Source: Nocardioides xinjiangensis (GTDB lineage: Bacteria; Actinomycetota; Actinomycetes; Propionibacteriales; Nocardioidaceae). Taken from it: a stretch of 64,000 nucleotides of DNA. The stretch is from contig NZ_JAFMSY010000001.1 of the NCBI RefSeq assembly GCF_017916455.1, positions 851,977-915,976 on the forward strand, in the 5' to 3' direction. The notes beneath the pieces are model-generated. The model was not told the DNA's origin. It saw only the letters and a list, made by a program, of their open reading frames with translations, and searched no databases. Made by a program: the position numbers and the translations under genes. Within the stretch, counting starts at the first letter, position 1. Every line of letters starts with the position of its first letter. Positions 1 to 9,273 of this stretch are shown in pieces.

Positions 1-3000
1 ACGGACCGTCACCCGCAGCCGGACCTTGGTTCCGACCTCGACCGGCTTGACCACCTTGGTGCCGATCCGCGCCACGACCTTGTCGACCGCCGCCTGGGTC
101 GGCGTCGGTGTGGACGTCGGTGTCGGGGTCGCGGGAGCGGGGGTGGCCGAGGCCTGGTTGGCGTCGACGACAACCTCGTCGTCGTAGGGCGTGAGGGTGA
201 CCGGCCCGCGTAGGCCGTAGTTCTGCAAGTCAGTGCCGTGCGCGGCGTTGTTCAGGTTGGATGCCACGACGATCTCGACTGTGTTGGGCCCGGGACGCAG
301 CGCCCGACCGAGGTCGGCGGTCGTGTCCTGGAGGTCGAGGGGCACGTGTCGCCCGTTCACCAGGATCCGAGCTGCACCATGGACCTCCCCCAGGCCGAGG
401 TAGGCGCCGTCCCAGCCGCTGGCCGGCACATCGACGGTGGTGACGTATCGGCCGATGCCCGAGGTCATGTCCAGGGAGCCGTCACCGCGGAGCGTGTTCC
501 ACCACGGGAGGAGGCCGTCCTCGGCCGCCGTCACATCGAATCTGCCCACGTTGACCTTTGCGATCGCTGCGGCGTCTCCGGGTGCTGACGGGTCAGGCTT
601 CCATGACTCGAGTGCAAGGTTCCAGGAGTCGATGGAGCGTTTGGCGGATGCGGGCGCCAGCTCGACGGTCCGCGTGGCGCCACTCGCCAGCACGACGGTG
701 ACCGGACCGGTGTCCTTCGAGCGGACCGCGACGGCTCCGTCCTCGCTGACAACGACGTCGGCGCCGTTGCTGTCGACGACGTGGTCATCTGGCACCTGCT
801 GGCCGAGTCCGTCCGCGGTCAGGGCCACGACTGCGACGGACTGGGCGGGTACGGTCGTGCTGAGGGTGATGCCCTTCGCCGTGTCGACATACTTCCCGAT
901 AGGCGTGATGCTCCCGTTCCACGGGTCGAGCGTGACGGGAACCCCGCTGCCGGTGAGCGTCCATTCGTCGGTGACGGCTTCGTCGCCGTCGTTGTAGATG
1001 AAGTAGTACGTCGCGTCGCCGCTGTGGCGTCGAACCGTCAGTGTCGGGCTTGAGCTTGCCTTGCTGGCAGCCGGCACGACGCCGAGGCGGGCCAGGGCGG
1101 CTGGCGCCGCTGCCTCGTCGGCGACTCGAGCCACGCGGGCGCTGGCGTCGTCTGCAAGGTCGACCAGCGCCTGTGTCGCACGCTGGACGGTGCGGTCCTT
1201 CGAACCGGAGGGGTCGTGACCGGGCGAACGGGCGGGCAGCCGGCCCACCAGGAGCACCGGAGCCCCGCGGCGAGCGAGCTCGACGATCTTGCGCATGGCC
1301 TGAGGGGACGCCGCGACCTGGTCGTTGAGCACCAGGGCCCGGTAGGCGGAGTGGTCGGGGAACCACGCGTCGCCGTCCCAGAGGCGCCGAGCGTCGGACT
1401 CCAGGTACGTCGGGCTCAGGAACTCGGTGGTGTAGCCGCTTCGCGCCAGCGGCCCGTTGGAGGTGATGCTCGGCGCCTCGGGCCCCAGGTAGGTGCCGCG
1501 ACCGAAGACCTGGTTGTAGACGGCGAGGTCGTATCGCGGCGCACCTTGCCGCAGCACGAGGCTGAGCCGGCCGATTGCGTCGTTCATGTCGCGAACCGAG
1601 CCCGACCCCCACGCTGGCATGCGGGGACCCCAGGCCTCCGAGAAGGCGGCGCCCCCGGACTCCGGGCTCCATGCGTGGTAGCCGGGCCACTTCGCCGCTT
1701 GGGCGTCCGCGTAGTCGAAGCCGTGCCAAATCTGTTGGTTCACGCCTCCCGCGAAGCCCTGGAAGACCTGCGTGAGCGGCGACCCAACGCCGGCGAGCTC
1801 CGCTCGGTAGGGCTTCCCGCTGCGCGCACAGCACTCGTTGGAGACGATGTCGGCACCGGACATGTGGGCTCCGGAGGCGACGATCGAATAGGTGTTGATG
1901 TCGTCGTCGAAGCCCAGCGCCTCACCCTCGGGCACCGAGACCAGCGAGGAGGCGGCCGAGGTGTCGATGGGGAAGCTGCCGTAGAGCTGGAAGCGTCCGC
2001 CAAGCCCCTGCTGTCGCGCCCAAGCCTCGATGGGCGCCACGAAACGCTGGGTGAACAGGTCGCTCCACGTCTGCCGGTAGTCGGCGCGCACGCGGTCGAC
2101 GTCGACGCCTTCGAAGGCGAACAGCTGCCCGGCATCGGACCCGGGCTTGGCCTGCTGGTCGGTGCCGGCGAGAGCGGGCAGCAGCAGGGTGAGGTCGTAT
2201 CCGCGTCGGTCCTCCCACTCGTCGAGGAAGTCACCGGTCCACTTCGGGGTGAACTCCATCTCGAGGGAGTCCTCGAACAGCGTCTGCAGTCCCGCGCTGT
2301 TCTCGGCGATCGCTGCCCGAACCGCGGGCGTCATCACGGCCGCGTCCCAGTAGTCGATGAACGCGCGCGCCCCGCGAGTCGAGAGGTGGTCGACCGCGTA
2401 GTCGATGCCGACGAACGAGAACGGGCCACCGAACGGCGCGTCGTTCACCATCTGGTGGGCATAGACGACCCACGTGCCGTCGTCGCGCCAGGATCGGTCG
2501 TCGACCGTCCCATCAGCCGCGTCCGCGGTGAGGTCCACCACCGAGTCGGGGTCCAGCAGCCGGGGGCGCTCGGCGCACTCGACCGCGCACCGGTAGGCCA
2601 GCACAGCGACTGTCGTCTTGCGTGCGTTGGCTGCGACGCGCTCGGTGAGCGCGTGAGGGCGAGCCAGCGGCTCCTCGAGGATGAGGCCGGTGCCGGAGGG
2701 GGCGTCGGTGATCACGTCGCTCTTCGCGGCGTGCGCGTTTGCCACTGGCGTGATGCTGAAGCCGGTGCCGATGCCCTGCACGGTGGCGAAGGGCGCCTGC
2801 GCTCGGGCGGCGGGTGCGGCGAAGCGGATGCGGTTGGGGTTCCCGCCCACGCCCACCTCGGCGATGGTGACGGTCTCTGCCGTGGCGCCCGAGCCGATCA
2901 CGGCTCGGTCGCCCGCCGCGAGCCCGTAGGTGAAGGTGAGGTCGACCTGGTCGTCTCCAGGGGAGATGGCACCCGTGGTGTTCTGGGTGAAGGCCAACGG

Positions 3001-3918
3001 CGCGCGCTCGACGCTCTTGACCTCGACGGTCTCCGCACCGGACCCGGAGCCGATGACGATGCGCTGGCCGATGTTGAACTGCGTCAAGTACTGGTTGTAG
3101 TCCGCGGCTTTGCCCGAGGACTGCGCGCTGACGAAGAGCCTGTCGTCACCCGGCTGCAAGGCAGTGAGCGACACGCCGCATCCCCACGACCCGTCGCCGA
3201 CCTCGGCGACCGTCGCGATCTCTGCAAGCGCCCCGGCTCCGACGGTGACACGGTCGCCGGGACTGAACGCTCCGGTCGCCGCGGGCAGGACCTGCGTGTC
3301 GCCGGCTTCGGCCGCTGCGCACAGGGAGGTGGACGTGGACACCTCCGGGGTTGCCGGCACGCGTCCGTCGTAGGTTGCAGCCGGCGCAAGCATGGTGAAC
3401 CCGGTGACGTAGCGCTTGCTGCTCGCGGGCGCGTTCAGACCCCCACGCGTCGGCACGCTGATGGCGTCGGAGCCCCGGCCGGACATGGTGGCGTCGATGA
3501 GGAAGTCGAGGTCCGCCGCGTCCTCATAGATGTGGCGCTGCCTGTCCAGCCAGAGGTCCGTGCCCCATCCCGTGGCGGCCAAGCCTTGACCAGTCTGATT
3601 TCCTGCACCCGGATTGGGGAACGAGGCGATCTCTGCGCCACCTGCGCCGGCGGCCTTCATCTGTCGCATCTCCGCTGACAGCTCCTGCTCAGAGGTCGCC
3701 GCCGCGGGAAGCCACCAGCGGTACTTCGGACGCGCCTCCGCGGGCGGGTCGCTGAAGAGAGCCGGGGTGAGTGCGGGCGTCTCGCTGCTGTCGAGGCCGG
3801 GTGTCGCGCCCGGCGTGGGTGCCGTCGAAGTTGCCGGGGACGGCGCAATGGTCGCGCTTGCGGCGACAGCCACGGTCAGCGCCATGACGACGTTGCGCGA
3901 GCAGGAGCGAGGGTTCAT
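1..3918 (-). CDS. Exported GH106-like glycoside hydrolase (alpha-L-rhamnosidase family), 3' end outside window
   Basis: The frame is open from the ATG at 3918 to base 1 (1306 codons), so the C-terminus lies beyond the left edge. A basic start (NPRSCSR) and hydrophobic stretch to about residue 28 form a signal peptide, followed by a Pro/Ser/Thr linker. FSDPPAEARPKYRWW at 55-69 and MKAAGAGGAEI at 87-97 match the opening of the GH106 family, known for alpha-L-rhamnosidases of complex plant polysaccharides. DSLEMEF near 550 and WEDRRGYDL soon after are further family-like segments. YLGLGEVHGAARILVNG around 1165-1180 looks like a galactose-binding beta-sandwich, and a Pro/Thr linker then leads into an Ig-like tail. 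The protein probably acts outside the cell on rhamnose-containing glycans. It is divergent from a TetR gene with a palindrome between them. The exact substrate is inference. Confidence 0.8.
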   Translation of the reverse strand, partial: MNPRSCSRNVVMALTVAVAASATIAPSPATSTAPTPGATPGLDSSETPALTPALFSDPPAEARPKYRWWLPAAATSEQELSAEMRQMKAAGAGGAEIASFPNPGAGNQTGQGLAATGWGTDLWLDRQRHIYEDAADLDFLIDATMSGRGSDAISVPTRGGLNAPASSKRYVTGFTMLAPAATYDGRVPATPEVSTSTSLCAAAEAGDTQVLPAATGAFSPGDRVTVGAGALAEIATVAEVGDGSWGCGVSLTALQPGDDRLFVSAQSSGKAADYNQYLTQFNIGQRIVIGSGSGAETVEVKSVERAPLAFTQNTTGAISPGDDQVDLTFTYGLAAGDRAVIGSGATAETVTIAEVGVGGNPNRIRFAAPAARAQAPFATVQGIGTGFSITPVANAHAAKSDVITDAPSGTGLILEEPLARPHALTERVAANARKTTVAVLAYRCAVECAERPRLLDPDSVVDLTADAADGTVDDRSWRDDGTWVVYAHQMVNDAPFGGPFSFVGIDYAVDHLSTRGARAFIDYWDAAVMTPAVRAAIAENSAGLQTLFEDSLEMEFTPKWTGDFLDEWEDRRGYDLTLLLPALAGTDQQAKPGSDAGQLFAFEGVDVDRVRADYRQTWSDLFTQRFVAPIEAWARQQGLGGRFQLYGSFPIDTSAASSLVSVPEGEALGFDDDINTYSIVASGAHMSGADIVSNECCARSGKPYRAELAGVGSPLTQVFQGFAGGVNQQIWHGFDYADAQAAKWPGYHAWSPESGGAAFSEAWGPRMPAWGSGSVRDMNDAIGRLSLVLRQGAPRYDLAVYNQVFGRGTYLGPEAPSITSNGPLARSGYTTEFLSPTYLESDARRLWDGDAWFPDHSAYRALVLNDQVAASPQAMRKIVELARRGAPVLLVGRLPARSPGHDPSGSKDRTVQRATQALVDLADDASARVARVADEAAAPAALARLGVVPAASKASSSPTLTVRRHSGDATYYFIYNDGDEAVTDEWTLTGSGVPVTLDPWNGSITPIGKYVDTAKGITLSTTVPAQSVAVVALTADGLGQQVPDDHVVDSNGADVVVSEDGAVAVRSKDTGPVTVVLASGATRTVELAPASAKRSIDSWNLALESWKPDPSAPGDAAAIAKVNVGRFDVTAAEDGLLPWWNTLRGDGSLDMTSGIGRYVTTVDVPASGWDGAYLGLGEVHGAARILVNGRHVPLDLQDTTADLGRALRPGPNTVEIVVASNLNNAAHGTDLQNYGLRGPVTLTPYDDEVVVDANQASATPAPATPTPTSTPTPTQAAVDKVVARIGTKVVKPVEVGTKVRLRVTVR

Positions 3919-3957
3919 TGGGGCACGACCGATCCGGTTCGATGTTGAAAGGTTTCA

Positions 3958-3973
3958 TCTGACGCCTGTCAGA
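3958..3973. promoter_or_regulatory. Palindromic operator candidate between GH106 gene and TetR gene
   Basis: TCTGAC and GTCAGA form a perfect 6-bp inverted repeat around a 4-nt spacer (GCCT). It sits in the divergent region 40 bp upstream of the hydrolase start. Size and position suit a TetR dimer, so the adjacent regulator is the obvious candidate ligand. Confidence 0.55.
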
Positions 3974-4055
3974 AGTATGGACTCTGCATGTGACGAGCGC
4001 AACAGTGGCCCTCCGGTTCGAGACGCAGGCACGGGAGGCGGAGCAGTGGGCCTGC

Positions 4056-4061
4056 CACAAT
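4056..4061 (+). promoter_or_regulatory. -10 box of tetR-family gene (leaderless)
   Basis: CACAAT ends 6 nt before the GTG at 4068. The same box and spacing recur at 34111-34116. This decides the start in favour of GTG 4068. Confidence 0.45.
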
Positions 4062-4067
4062 GTCGGC

Positions 4068-4688
4068 GTGCCTGGTGGATACCGGTTGCCTCACCAAGGG
4101 AGTGCCAAGGGCGACGATCGACGAGCTCGGTTGCTTGCCGCACTCGAGAACGTGCTGCGCGAGAACGGTGGGGATCTGGATCGTGTCCAGGTCTCGGACG
4201 TGGCGAGCCGCGCAGGCGTCTCGCGCTCGGCGTTCTACTTCTACTTCGACGACAAGGCGGAGGCCGCCGCAGACGCCTTCGACTGGTACGTCACGATCCG
4301 ACCCGTGACAGCCGTGACCGAGGTGACGGACCCGCGAGCACGGATTGAAACGATGATCGCCAATCTCCTGGCGGACTGGCGCCCACACCAGCACCTGTTC
4401 AGGGCCGTGCTTCAGGCACGCCACACCTCGAAGGTCGTCCGGGACCGAACCGAAGCGGCGAGAGCGAGTTACACAGCCGTCGTCGCAGACTGGATCCGTC
4501 AGGAGCAGCACCGGGCGACAGGCAGCGCTGGTCCGGATGCGGAAGCGCTGGCTGTAGCGCTGAACGACATGAGCGAGCGAATGCTCGAACGGATGACCCT
4601 CGATCAGGCCAGTGACGCAACGGCCCTCGCGGCTGCCGTGACCGAGGTCTGGGTGCGGACGATCTACACGGCCTCATCTATCGGTTGA
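4068..4688 (+). CDS. TetR-family transcriptional regulator
   Basis: This 206-residue protein has an N-terminal helix-turn-helix (VQVSDVASRAGVSRSAFYFYF) typical of TetR repressors, followed by an all-helical ligand domain. The frame is open upstream to an ATG at 3990, but GTG 4068 is preferred because a CACAAT box lies 6 nt before it and the extra residues do not resemble the family. It probably controls the divergent GH106 glycosidase through the palindrome at 3958-3973. The ligand is unknown; a glycan-derived or xenobiotic compound would both be plausible. Confidence 0.85.
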   Translation: MPGGYRLPHQGSAKGDDRRARLLAALENVLRENGGDLDRVQVSDVASRAGVSRSAFYFYFDDKAEAAADAFDWYVTIRPVTAVTEVTDPRARIETMIANLLADWRPHQHLFRAVLQARHTSKVVRDRTEAARASYTAVVADWIRQEQHRATGSAGPDAEALAVALNDMSERMLERMTLDQASDATALAAAVTEVWVRTIYTASSIG

Positions 4689-4778
4689 AGGGCTCCGCTG
4701 CTGCGCAGCACCTGCCAGCTCAGGTGCGGATGCACGACCTCCCTTCTACGCCTCCGGGCTGATGGCCTCCCGCTGTGA

Positions 4779-4970
4779 CTGGGACGTCGGCCCGTCCTGT
4801 GCCGCTCTCAGCACGCGGCACCAACGACAGACGTCCATCGGTTGTGCCGGTATGTGGCTGACCACCGAAGCGTCGAGTACGCCGCGGCGCAGTTGTTCGA
4901 CGAGTGCGCCTCGTTCCGGTGGGGCATCGTCAGGGCAGACAGGGCCTACGCGCTGGTGGATCTCTTCTGA
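4779..4970 (+). pseudogene. Possible gene remnant in the 4689-4989 gap
   Basis: This is an open stretch of 63 codons without a convincing start. The in-frame GTG at 4854 would give 38 residues including VEYAAAQLFDECASFRWG and ending ALVDLF. Its amino-acid composition looks protein-like, but I recognise no family. It may be the tail of a decayed gene. Nothing else is visible in the 300-bp gap. Confidence 0.2.
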
Positions 4971-4989
4971 CCTGCCCAACAGTGAGCCG

Positions 4990-6066
4990 TCAGACGTTGA
5001 AGCGGAACTCCACCACGTCGCCGTCGGCCATGACGTAGTCCTTGCCCTCCATGCGGACCTTGCCGAGCTCGCGCGCCTTGAGCATGGACCCGGCGGCCAT
5101 CAGGTCGTCGAAGGAGACGATCTCGGCCTTGATGAAGCCCTTCTGGAAGTCGGTGTGGATGACTCCGGCGGCCTCGGGGGCGGTGGCGCCCTTCCTGATC
5201 GTCCAGGCCCGGGTCTCCTTGGGGCCCGCCGTCAGGTAGGTCTGGAGGCCGAGGGTGTCGAACCCGACGCGGGCGAGCTGGTCGAGGCCGGGCTCGTCGA
5301 TGCCCATCTCGGCGAGCATCTCGCGGGCCTCGTCCTCGTCGCCGAGCTCGACGAGCTCGGCCTCGAACTTGGCGTCGAGGAAGATCGCCTCGGCCGGCGC
5401 GACGATCTCACGCATCCGGGCCTTGAGGTCCTCGTCGGCGAGCTCGTCGGCGTCGCAGTTGAAGACGAAGATGAACGGCTTGGCCGTCAGCAGGGACAGC
5501 TCTCGCAGCAGCGAGACGTCGACGCCCGAGTCGATGACCCGGGTGCCGGACTCCAGCACCGACAGGGCCTCCTTGGCGGCGTCGACGGTGGCGGCGAGCG
5601 ACTTGTTCCCGCGCGCCTCCTTCTCCAGCCGCGGAATCGCCTTCTCGACCGTCTGCAGGTCGGCGAGGATCAGCTCGGTGGAGATCGTCGAGATGTCGGA
5701 CGCCGGGTCGACCTTCCCGTCGACGTGGGTGACGTCCTCGTCGCGGAAGACGCGGGTCACCTGGCAGATCGCGGCCGACTCACGGATGTGGGAGAGGAAC
5801 TTGTTGCCCAGTCCCTCGCCCTGCGACGCCCCGGCGACGATGCCCGCGATGTCGACGAACTCGACCGTGGCCGGCAGCACCTTCGCCGAGGAGAACAGCT
5901 CGGCGAGCCGGGGCAGCCGCTCGTCCGGGACGCCGACGACACCGACGTTGGGCTCGATCGTGGCGAACGGGTAGTTCGCCGCGAGGACGTCGTTCTTGGT
6001 CAGGGCGTTGAAGAGGGTCGACTTGCCCGCGTTGGGGAGTCCGACGATGCCGATGGTGAGAGCCAC
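4990..6066 (-). CDS. ychF: Redox-regulated ATPase YchF (Obg-like GTPase family)
   Basis: This 358-residue cytosolic P-loop ATPase binds ribosomes and is conserved in almost all bacteria. The start codon is GTG at 6066 (product begins VALTIGIVGLPNAGKST), as in other YchF proteins; the longer frame upstream has no family support. G1 is GLPNAGKST. The usual NKxD of GTPases is replaced (FNCDADE), the hallmark of ATP rather than GTP specificity. The C-terminal TGS domain is seen in LQTYLTAGPKETRAW and VIHTDFQKGFIKAE. Length matches the family (about 360). A TAGACT box lies 8 nt upstream of the GTG. Confidence 0.97.
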   Translation of the reverse strand: MALTIGIVGLPNAGKSTLFNALTKNDVLAANYPFATIEPNVGVVGVPDERLPRLAELFSSAKVLPATVEFVDIAGIVAGASQGEGLGNKFLSHIRESAAICQVTRVFRDEDVTHVDGKVDPASDISTISTELILADLQTVEKAIPRLEKEARGNKSLAATVDAAKEALSVLESGTRVIDSGVDVSLLRELSLLTAKPFIFVFNCDADELADEDLKARMREIVAPAEAIFLDAKFEAELVELGDEDEAREMLAEMGIDEPGLDQLARVGFDTLGLQTYLTAGPKETRAWTIRKGATAPEAAGVIHTDFQKGFIKAEIVSFDDLMAAGSMLKARELGKVRMEGKDYVMADGDVVEFRFNV

Positions 6067-6124
6067 GGGCGGGAAGTCTACGGCGGTGCGCACCACCGGC
6101 ACGAAACGCGAGCCGGGCACGGCA

Positions 6125-6152
6125 GAGGGCCCGGCCGAGCGGCCGGGCCCTC
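6125..6152 (-). terminator. Hairpin downstream of metzincin gene
   Basis: GAGGGCCCGGCC and its perfect complement form a 12-bp stem with a GAGC loop, 25 nt after the stop of the protease gene at 6178. There is no T-tract on either side, as is common for actinobacterial terminators. Confidence 0.75.
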
Positions 6153-6177
6153 CCTCCTGCGGGACGTCTGAGTGCCG

Positions 6178-7005
6178 TCAGGAGCCGTAGACCGATCGCA
6201 CCCCCGCGCGGTCGGTCGCGGTCATGGCGAGGTTGCTCGACGAGCCGTTGCACTGGGGGTAGTGCATGATCGACGCCGAGTCGTACGGCGTCAGCGCGCG
6301 CCAGTTGTTGTCCTCGAAGCAGGTGCCCGCCTCCGGCCGGGTGTGCTCGTGACGGAAGCCGAGCGCGTGGCCCAGCTCGTGGGCCATGATGTTGCTCGGG
6401 GTCCACGAGCCGCTGTTCATCAGCGACGTCGCGTTGACCAGCACGTTGCGCTGGTAGTCGGGGCTGCTGGGGAAGAACGCCCTCGCGATGTACTGGGTGG
6501 TGGTGGTCGGCTCCACCGAGAACACCACCGCGTTGTTGGAGGTGCGGCAGTTGCTGTCGGCCGAGGGCACGTAGATGAAGTTCACCCCGCTGGACGCGGC
6601 CTCCCACTGGGCGGCACCGCTGGCCATGGCGTTGACGATGTTCGCCTTCTGCGTGCCGAAGTTGTTGCTGACGCAGTAGGTCAGGTTGCGGGCCGCGGTG
6701 GCCGACCACTTGTCGTCACGGCTGTAGACGCGGTTGATGATGAGCTCGCTGGACGGGCCGTCGCCGGCGTGGTGGTCGGCGAGCATCTCGTCGTAGTAGT
6801 CCTGGAGCTGCTTGGTGCCGGCGACCGTCTCGTCGCCGTTGACGACGTACTGGCGGGCGACGTCACGGAAGGTGGAGGCCTGGAACTCCCCGAAGGTGGG
6901 GACCCGCTCCGTGGCCGGCACCGCGGTGGCGGCGGGGCTCAGGGAGAGGGCGAGTGCGGCTGCAGCGAAGGTCGCGGTGGCGGCCTTGGCGATCCTGTTC
7001 GACAT
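6178..7005 (-). CDS. Secreted metzincin zinc metalloprotease (astacin-like), paralogue 1
   Basis: This 275-residue exported protein starts at ATG 7005, with AAGGA 9 nt upstream. A signal peptide ends near ATAVPA. The zinc site is HELGHALGFRHEH, fitting HExxHxxGxxH of metzincins, and SIMHYPQCNG provides the Met-turn. The N-terminal part (PTFGEFQASTFRDVARQYVVNGDE) probably acts as a propeptide or fold-specific region. The catalytic domain covers about residues 85-275. A close paralogue lies at 9274-10086. It could be classed as M12A-like or M57-like; the motif context is nearer to astacins. Substrate unknown. Confidence 0.85.
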   Translation of the reverse strand: MSNRIAKAATATFAAAALALSLSPAATAVPATERVPTFGEFQASTFRDVARQYVVNGDETVAGTKQLQDYYDEMLADHHAGDGPSSELIINRVYSRDDKWSATAARNLTYCVSNNFGTQKANIVNAMASGAAQWEAASSGVNFIYVPSADSNCRTSNNAVVFSVEPTTTTQYIARAFFPSSPDYQRNVLVNATSLMNSGSWTPSNIMAHELGHALGFRHEHTRPEAGTCFEDNNWRALTPYDSASIMHYPQCNGSSSNLAMTATDRAGVRSVYGS

Positions 7006-7198
7006 GCGCAATGTCCTTGCTGGGGTGGTGGACGGAAGTCGTGCATGCACACCACACCCGGTCCGGACCGGTGCTGGAAAGGACCGCGGAGCCTCAGGTC
7101 CGTGCAGTGCACGAAGTTGCAGAAGTCCGTCCGCAGACCGGACGCGTGCCGGTGCCGCGTGGCGCCCGGCCGGAGACCCACCTGCAAGACTCGCTCGC

Positions 7199-7702
7199 AT
7201 GAGTGACGAGGGGGGTACGCCGGTGCTGCGCGCGCCGGCCCACCGGGTCTCGCCGCGCGCGGTCCCGTACTGGACGGTGACGGCACTCGTCGGCGACGCC
7301 GTCCTGGTGGGCGCGGCCGTCGTCGCGTGGCTGGTGGTGCCGGGGGTCCCGGACTGGGCGGGGCTCCTCGTCCTGCTGGTCGGGCTGGCCGCCGTGGCGC
7401 ACGTCGCGCTGATGCCGCGGATCCGGTTCCGGGTGCACCGCTGGGAGGTCACCGACACGGCGGTGCACACGCGGGAGGGCTGGATCGGGCGCCAGTCCCG
7501 GATCGCGCCGATCAGCCGCGTGCAGACCGTCGACTCCCGGCAGGGCGCCGTGATGCGCCTGTTCGGGCTGGCGTCGATCACGGTCACCACCGCGTCCGCG
7601 GCGGGCCCCATCACCGTCGACTGCCTCGACGACGAGACCGCGCGGCGGGTCGTGGCACGGCTGACCGCCATCACCGCGGCCACCGAGGACGACGCGACGT
7701 GA
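7199..7702 (+). CDS. Membrane protein with bPH2 (YdbS-type) domain
   Basis: This 167-residue protein has two N-terminal membrane segments (about 28-50 and 53-68) followed by a bacterial PH domain: FRVHRWEVTDTAVHTREGW, then RVQTVDSRQGAVMRLFGL. Such YdbS-like proteins pair with YdbT-like partners in the membrane. It overlaps the next gene by 4 nt (GTGA), so the two are translationally coupled. AAGACT lies 7 nt before the ATG. Function of the family in actinobacteria is poorly defined; an envelope-stress or lipid-linked role is only a guess. Confidence 0.8.
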   Translation: MSDEGGTPVLRAPAHRVSPRAVPYWTVTALVGDAVLVGAAVVAWLVVPGVPDWAGLLVLLVGLAAVAHVALMPRIRFRVHRWEVTDTAVHTREGWIGRQSRIAPISRVQTVDSRQGAVMRLFGLASITVTTASAAGPITVDCLDDETARRVVARLTAITAATEDDAT

Positions 7703-9207
7703 TCCCGGCCCCCGGCGACGGCTGGACCCGGCTCAGCCCGCGCAAGCTGCTGCTCGACCCGGTGAAGGCCGTCGGTCAGGCGATCATCCCGGTGGTGGTC
7801 GCGCTGGTCGGCATCAGTCGCAGCGACACGAGGTTCTGGCCGCTGGTGCTGCCGCTCGTCGTGCTCGGTCCCCTGCTCCTCGGTGCGCTCCCCTGGCTCA
7901 CCACCCACTACCGCCTGACCGCCACCCAGATCCAGGTGCGCAGCGGCCTGCTCACCAAGAGGACCTCGACCGCGCCCCTCGACCGGGTCCGCAGCGTCGA
8001 CCTCGAGGCCTCGCTCCTCCACCGGCTCCTCGGGCTGCAGAAGGTGCAGGTCGGCACCGGCGTCGACGACGACCGCATCACCCTCGACGCGCTGGCGGTC
8101 GCGGACGCCCACGCGCTGCGCACGACCCTGCTGCGCCGTCGCGAGGCGCCGCCGGCCGCGCTGCCGGAGGGCGCCGGCGTCGCGGAAGAGGTGTCGGTGC
8201 CCGCCCCGCCACCGCCTCCCGCGCCTCCCCTGGCGCGGATCGACTGGTCCTGGCTGCGGTTCGCCCCGTTCAGCCTCGGCCGCCTGGTGCTGCTCGCCGG
8301 CGCCGTCGGCGTCTTCTCGCAGGTCGCCGACGAGCTGCCGATCTGGAACGAGGAGACGGCGACCAGCGCCTGGGAGTGGGTCACCCAGTTCGCGATCGCG
8401 GCCGTCGTGGTGGTGCTGGCCGTCGGCGGCCTGGCGCTGTGGGTCGCGGTCTCGGTGGCCGGCTACGTCCTCCAGTGGTGGGGGTTCCGCCTCGTCCGCG
8501 AGCACGGGGCCCTGCACCTGACGTCCGGCCTGGTCACGACACGGTCGATCACGGTGGAGGAGGCCAAGGTCCGGGGCGTCGCGATGACCGAGCCCGTGCT
8601 GATGCGCCTCGTCGGCGGCGCCGAGCTCGCCACCCTCGCCACCGGCGTCGAGGCCGGCGTGACGCAGGTGCTGCCGCCGTGCCCGCGGGACGTCGCGGTC
8701 GGCGTCGGCGAGTCGGTGCTGGAGGTGGCCGGCCCGCTCACGGGACCCCTCGTCGAGCACGGCCCCAGGGCCCGTCGACGGTCGTGGTTCCGCCAGCTCC
8801 GCAACGCCCTCGACGTCGTCGCGCTGCTCGCCGTGGCGTGGTGGTTCCTCGACCTCTCCTGGTGGTGGCTCGGCGCGGTCGCGGCCGCCCTGCTGGTGCT
8901 GGGGGCAGCGGTGGGCGAGGCGTCGTACCGCCACCTCGGCCACGCCCTCGGCGAGCAGCACCTGGTCGCCGGCAGCGGCACCCTCGCGCGCATCCGCACG
9001 GTCCTCGAGACCGACGGCATCATCGGGTGGGTCCTGGCACAGTCGTGGTGGCAGCGCCGGATCGGGCTCGCCGACCTCACCGCGACGACTGCGGCGGGCA
9101 CCGAGCGCGTGGTCGTGCGCGACGTACGACTCGACGTGGCCGTGGCGTTGGCCGACCGCGCGACGCCGGGGTTGCTGGCACCGTTCCTCGAGCGGGCCCG
9201 GACATGA
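7699..9207 (+). CDS. Multi-spanning membrane protein with repeated bPH2 domains (YdbT-like)
   Basis: This 502-residue partner of the preceding gene starts at GTG 7699. Two membrane helices (about 26-60) precede a bPH2 domain (HYRLTATQIQVRSGLLTKRT, VQVGTGVDDDRITL). A Pro-rich linker (APPPPPAPP) leads to a second pair of helices and PH unit (RLVREHGALHLTSGLVTTRS). A third helix pair and PH-like unit complete the protein (ASYRHLGHALGEQHLVAG). This 2TM-PH repeat plan is the YdbT architecture. Confidence 0.8.
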   Translation: MIPAPGDGWTRLSPRKLLLDPVKAVGQAIIPVVVALVGISRSDTRFWPLVLPLVVLGPLLLGALPWLTTHYRLTATQIQVRSGLLTKRTSTAPLDRVRSVDLEASLLHRLLGLQKVQVGTGVDDDRITLDALAVADAHALRTTLLRRREAPPAALPEGAGVAEEVSVPAPPPPPAPPLARIDWSWLRFAPFSLGRLVLLAGAVGVFSQVADELPIWNEETATSAWEWVTQFAIAAVVVVLAVGGLALWVAVSVAGYVLQWWGFRLVREHGALHLTSGLVTTRSITVEEAKVRGVAMTEPVLMRLVGGAELATLATGVEAGVTQVLPPCPRDVAVGVGESVLEVAGPLTGPLVEHGPRARRRSWFRQLRNALDVVALLAVAWWFLDLSWWWLGAVAAALLVLGAAVGEASYRHLGHALGEQHLVAGSGTLARIRTVLETDGIIGWVLAQSWWQRRIGLADLTATTAAGTERVVVRDVRLDVAVALADRATPGLLAPFLERART

Positions 9208-9208
9208 C

Positions 9209-9241
9209 GAGCGCCCCTCCGCTCGGGACGGAGGGGCGCTC
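9209..9241. terminator. Bidirectional hairpin between convergent genes
   Basis: GAGCGCCCCTCCG pairs perfectly with CGGAGGGGCGCTC (13 bp, 7-nt loop). It starts 2 nt after the bPH2 stop and serves the convergent protease gene as well. Confidence 0.85.
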
Positions 9242-9273
9242 GCGCTCGGATCGACGCTACCTCGTCAGAGGGC

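Noticed and set aside
6067..6120. Longer N-terminus of YchF from an ATG at 6120
   Set aside because: The family starts at ALTIGIVG; the extra residues have no family support and the GTG at 6066 follows a TAGACT box.
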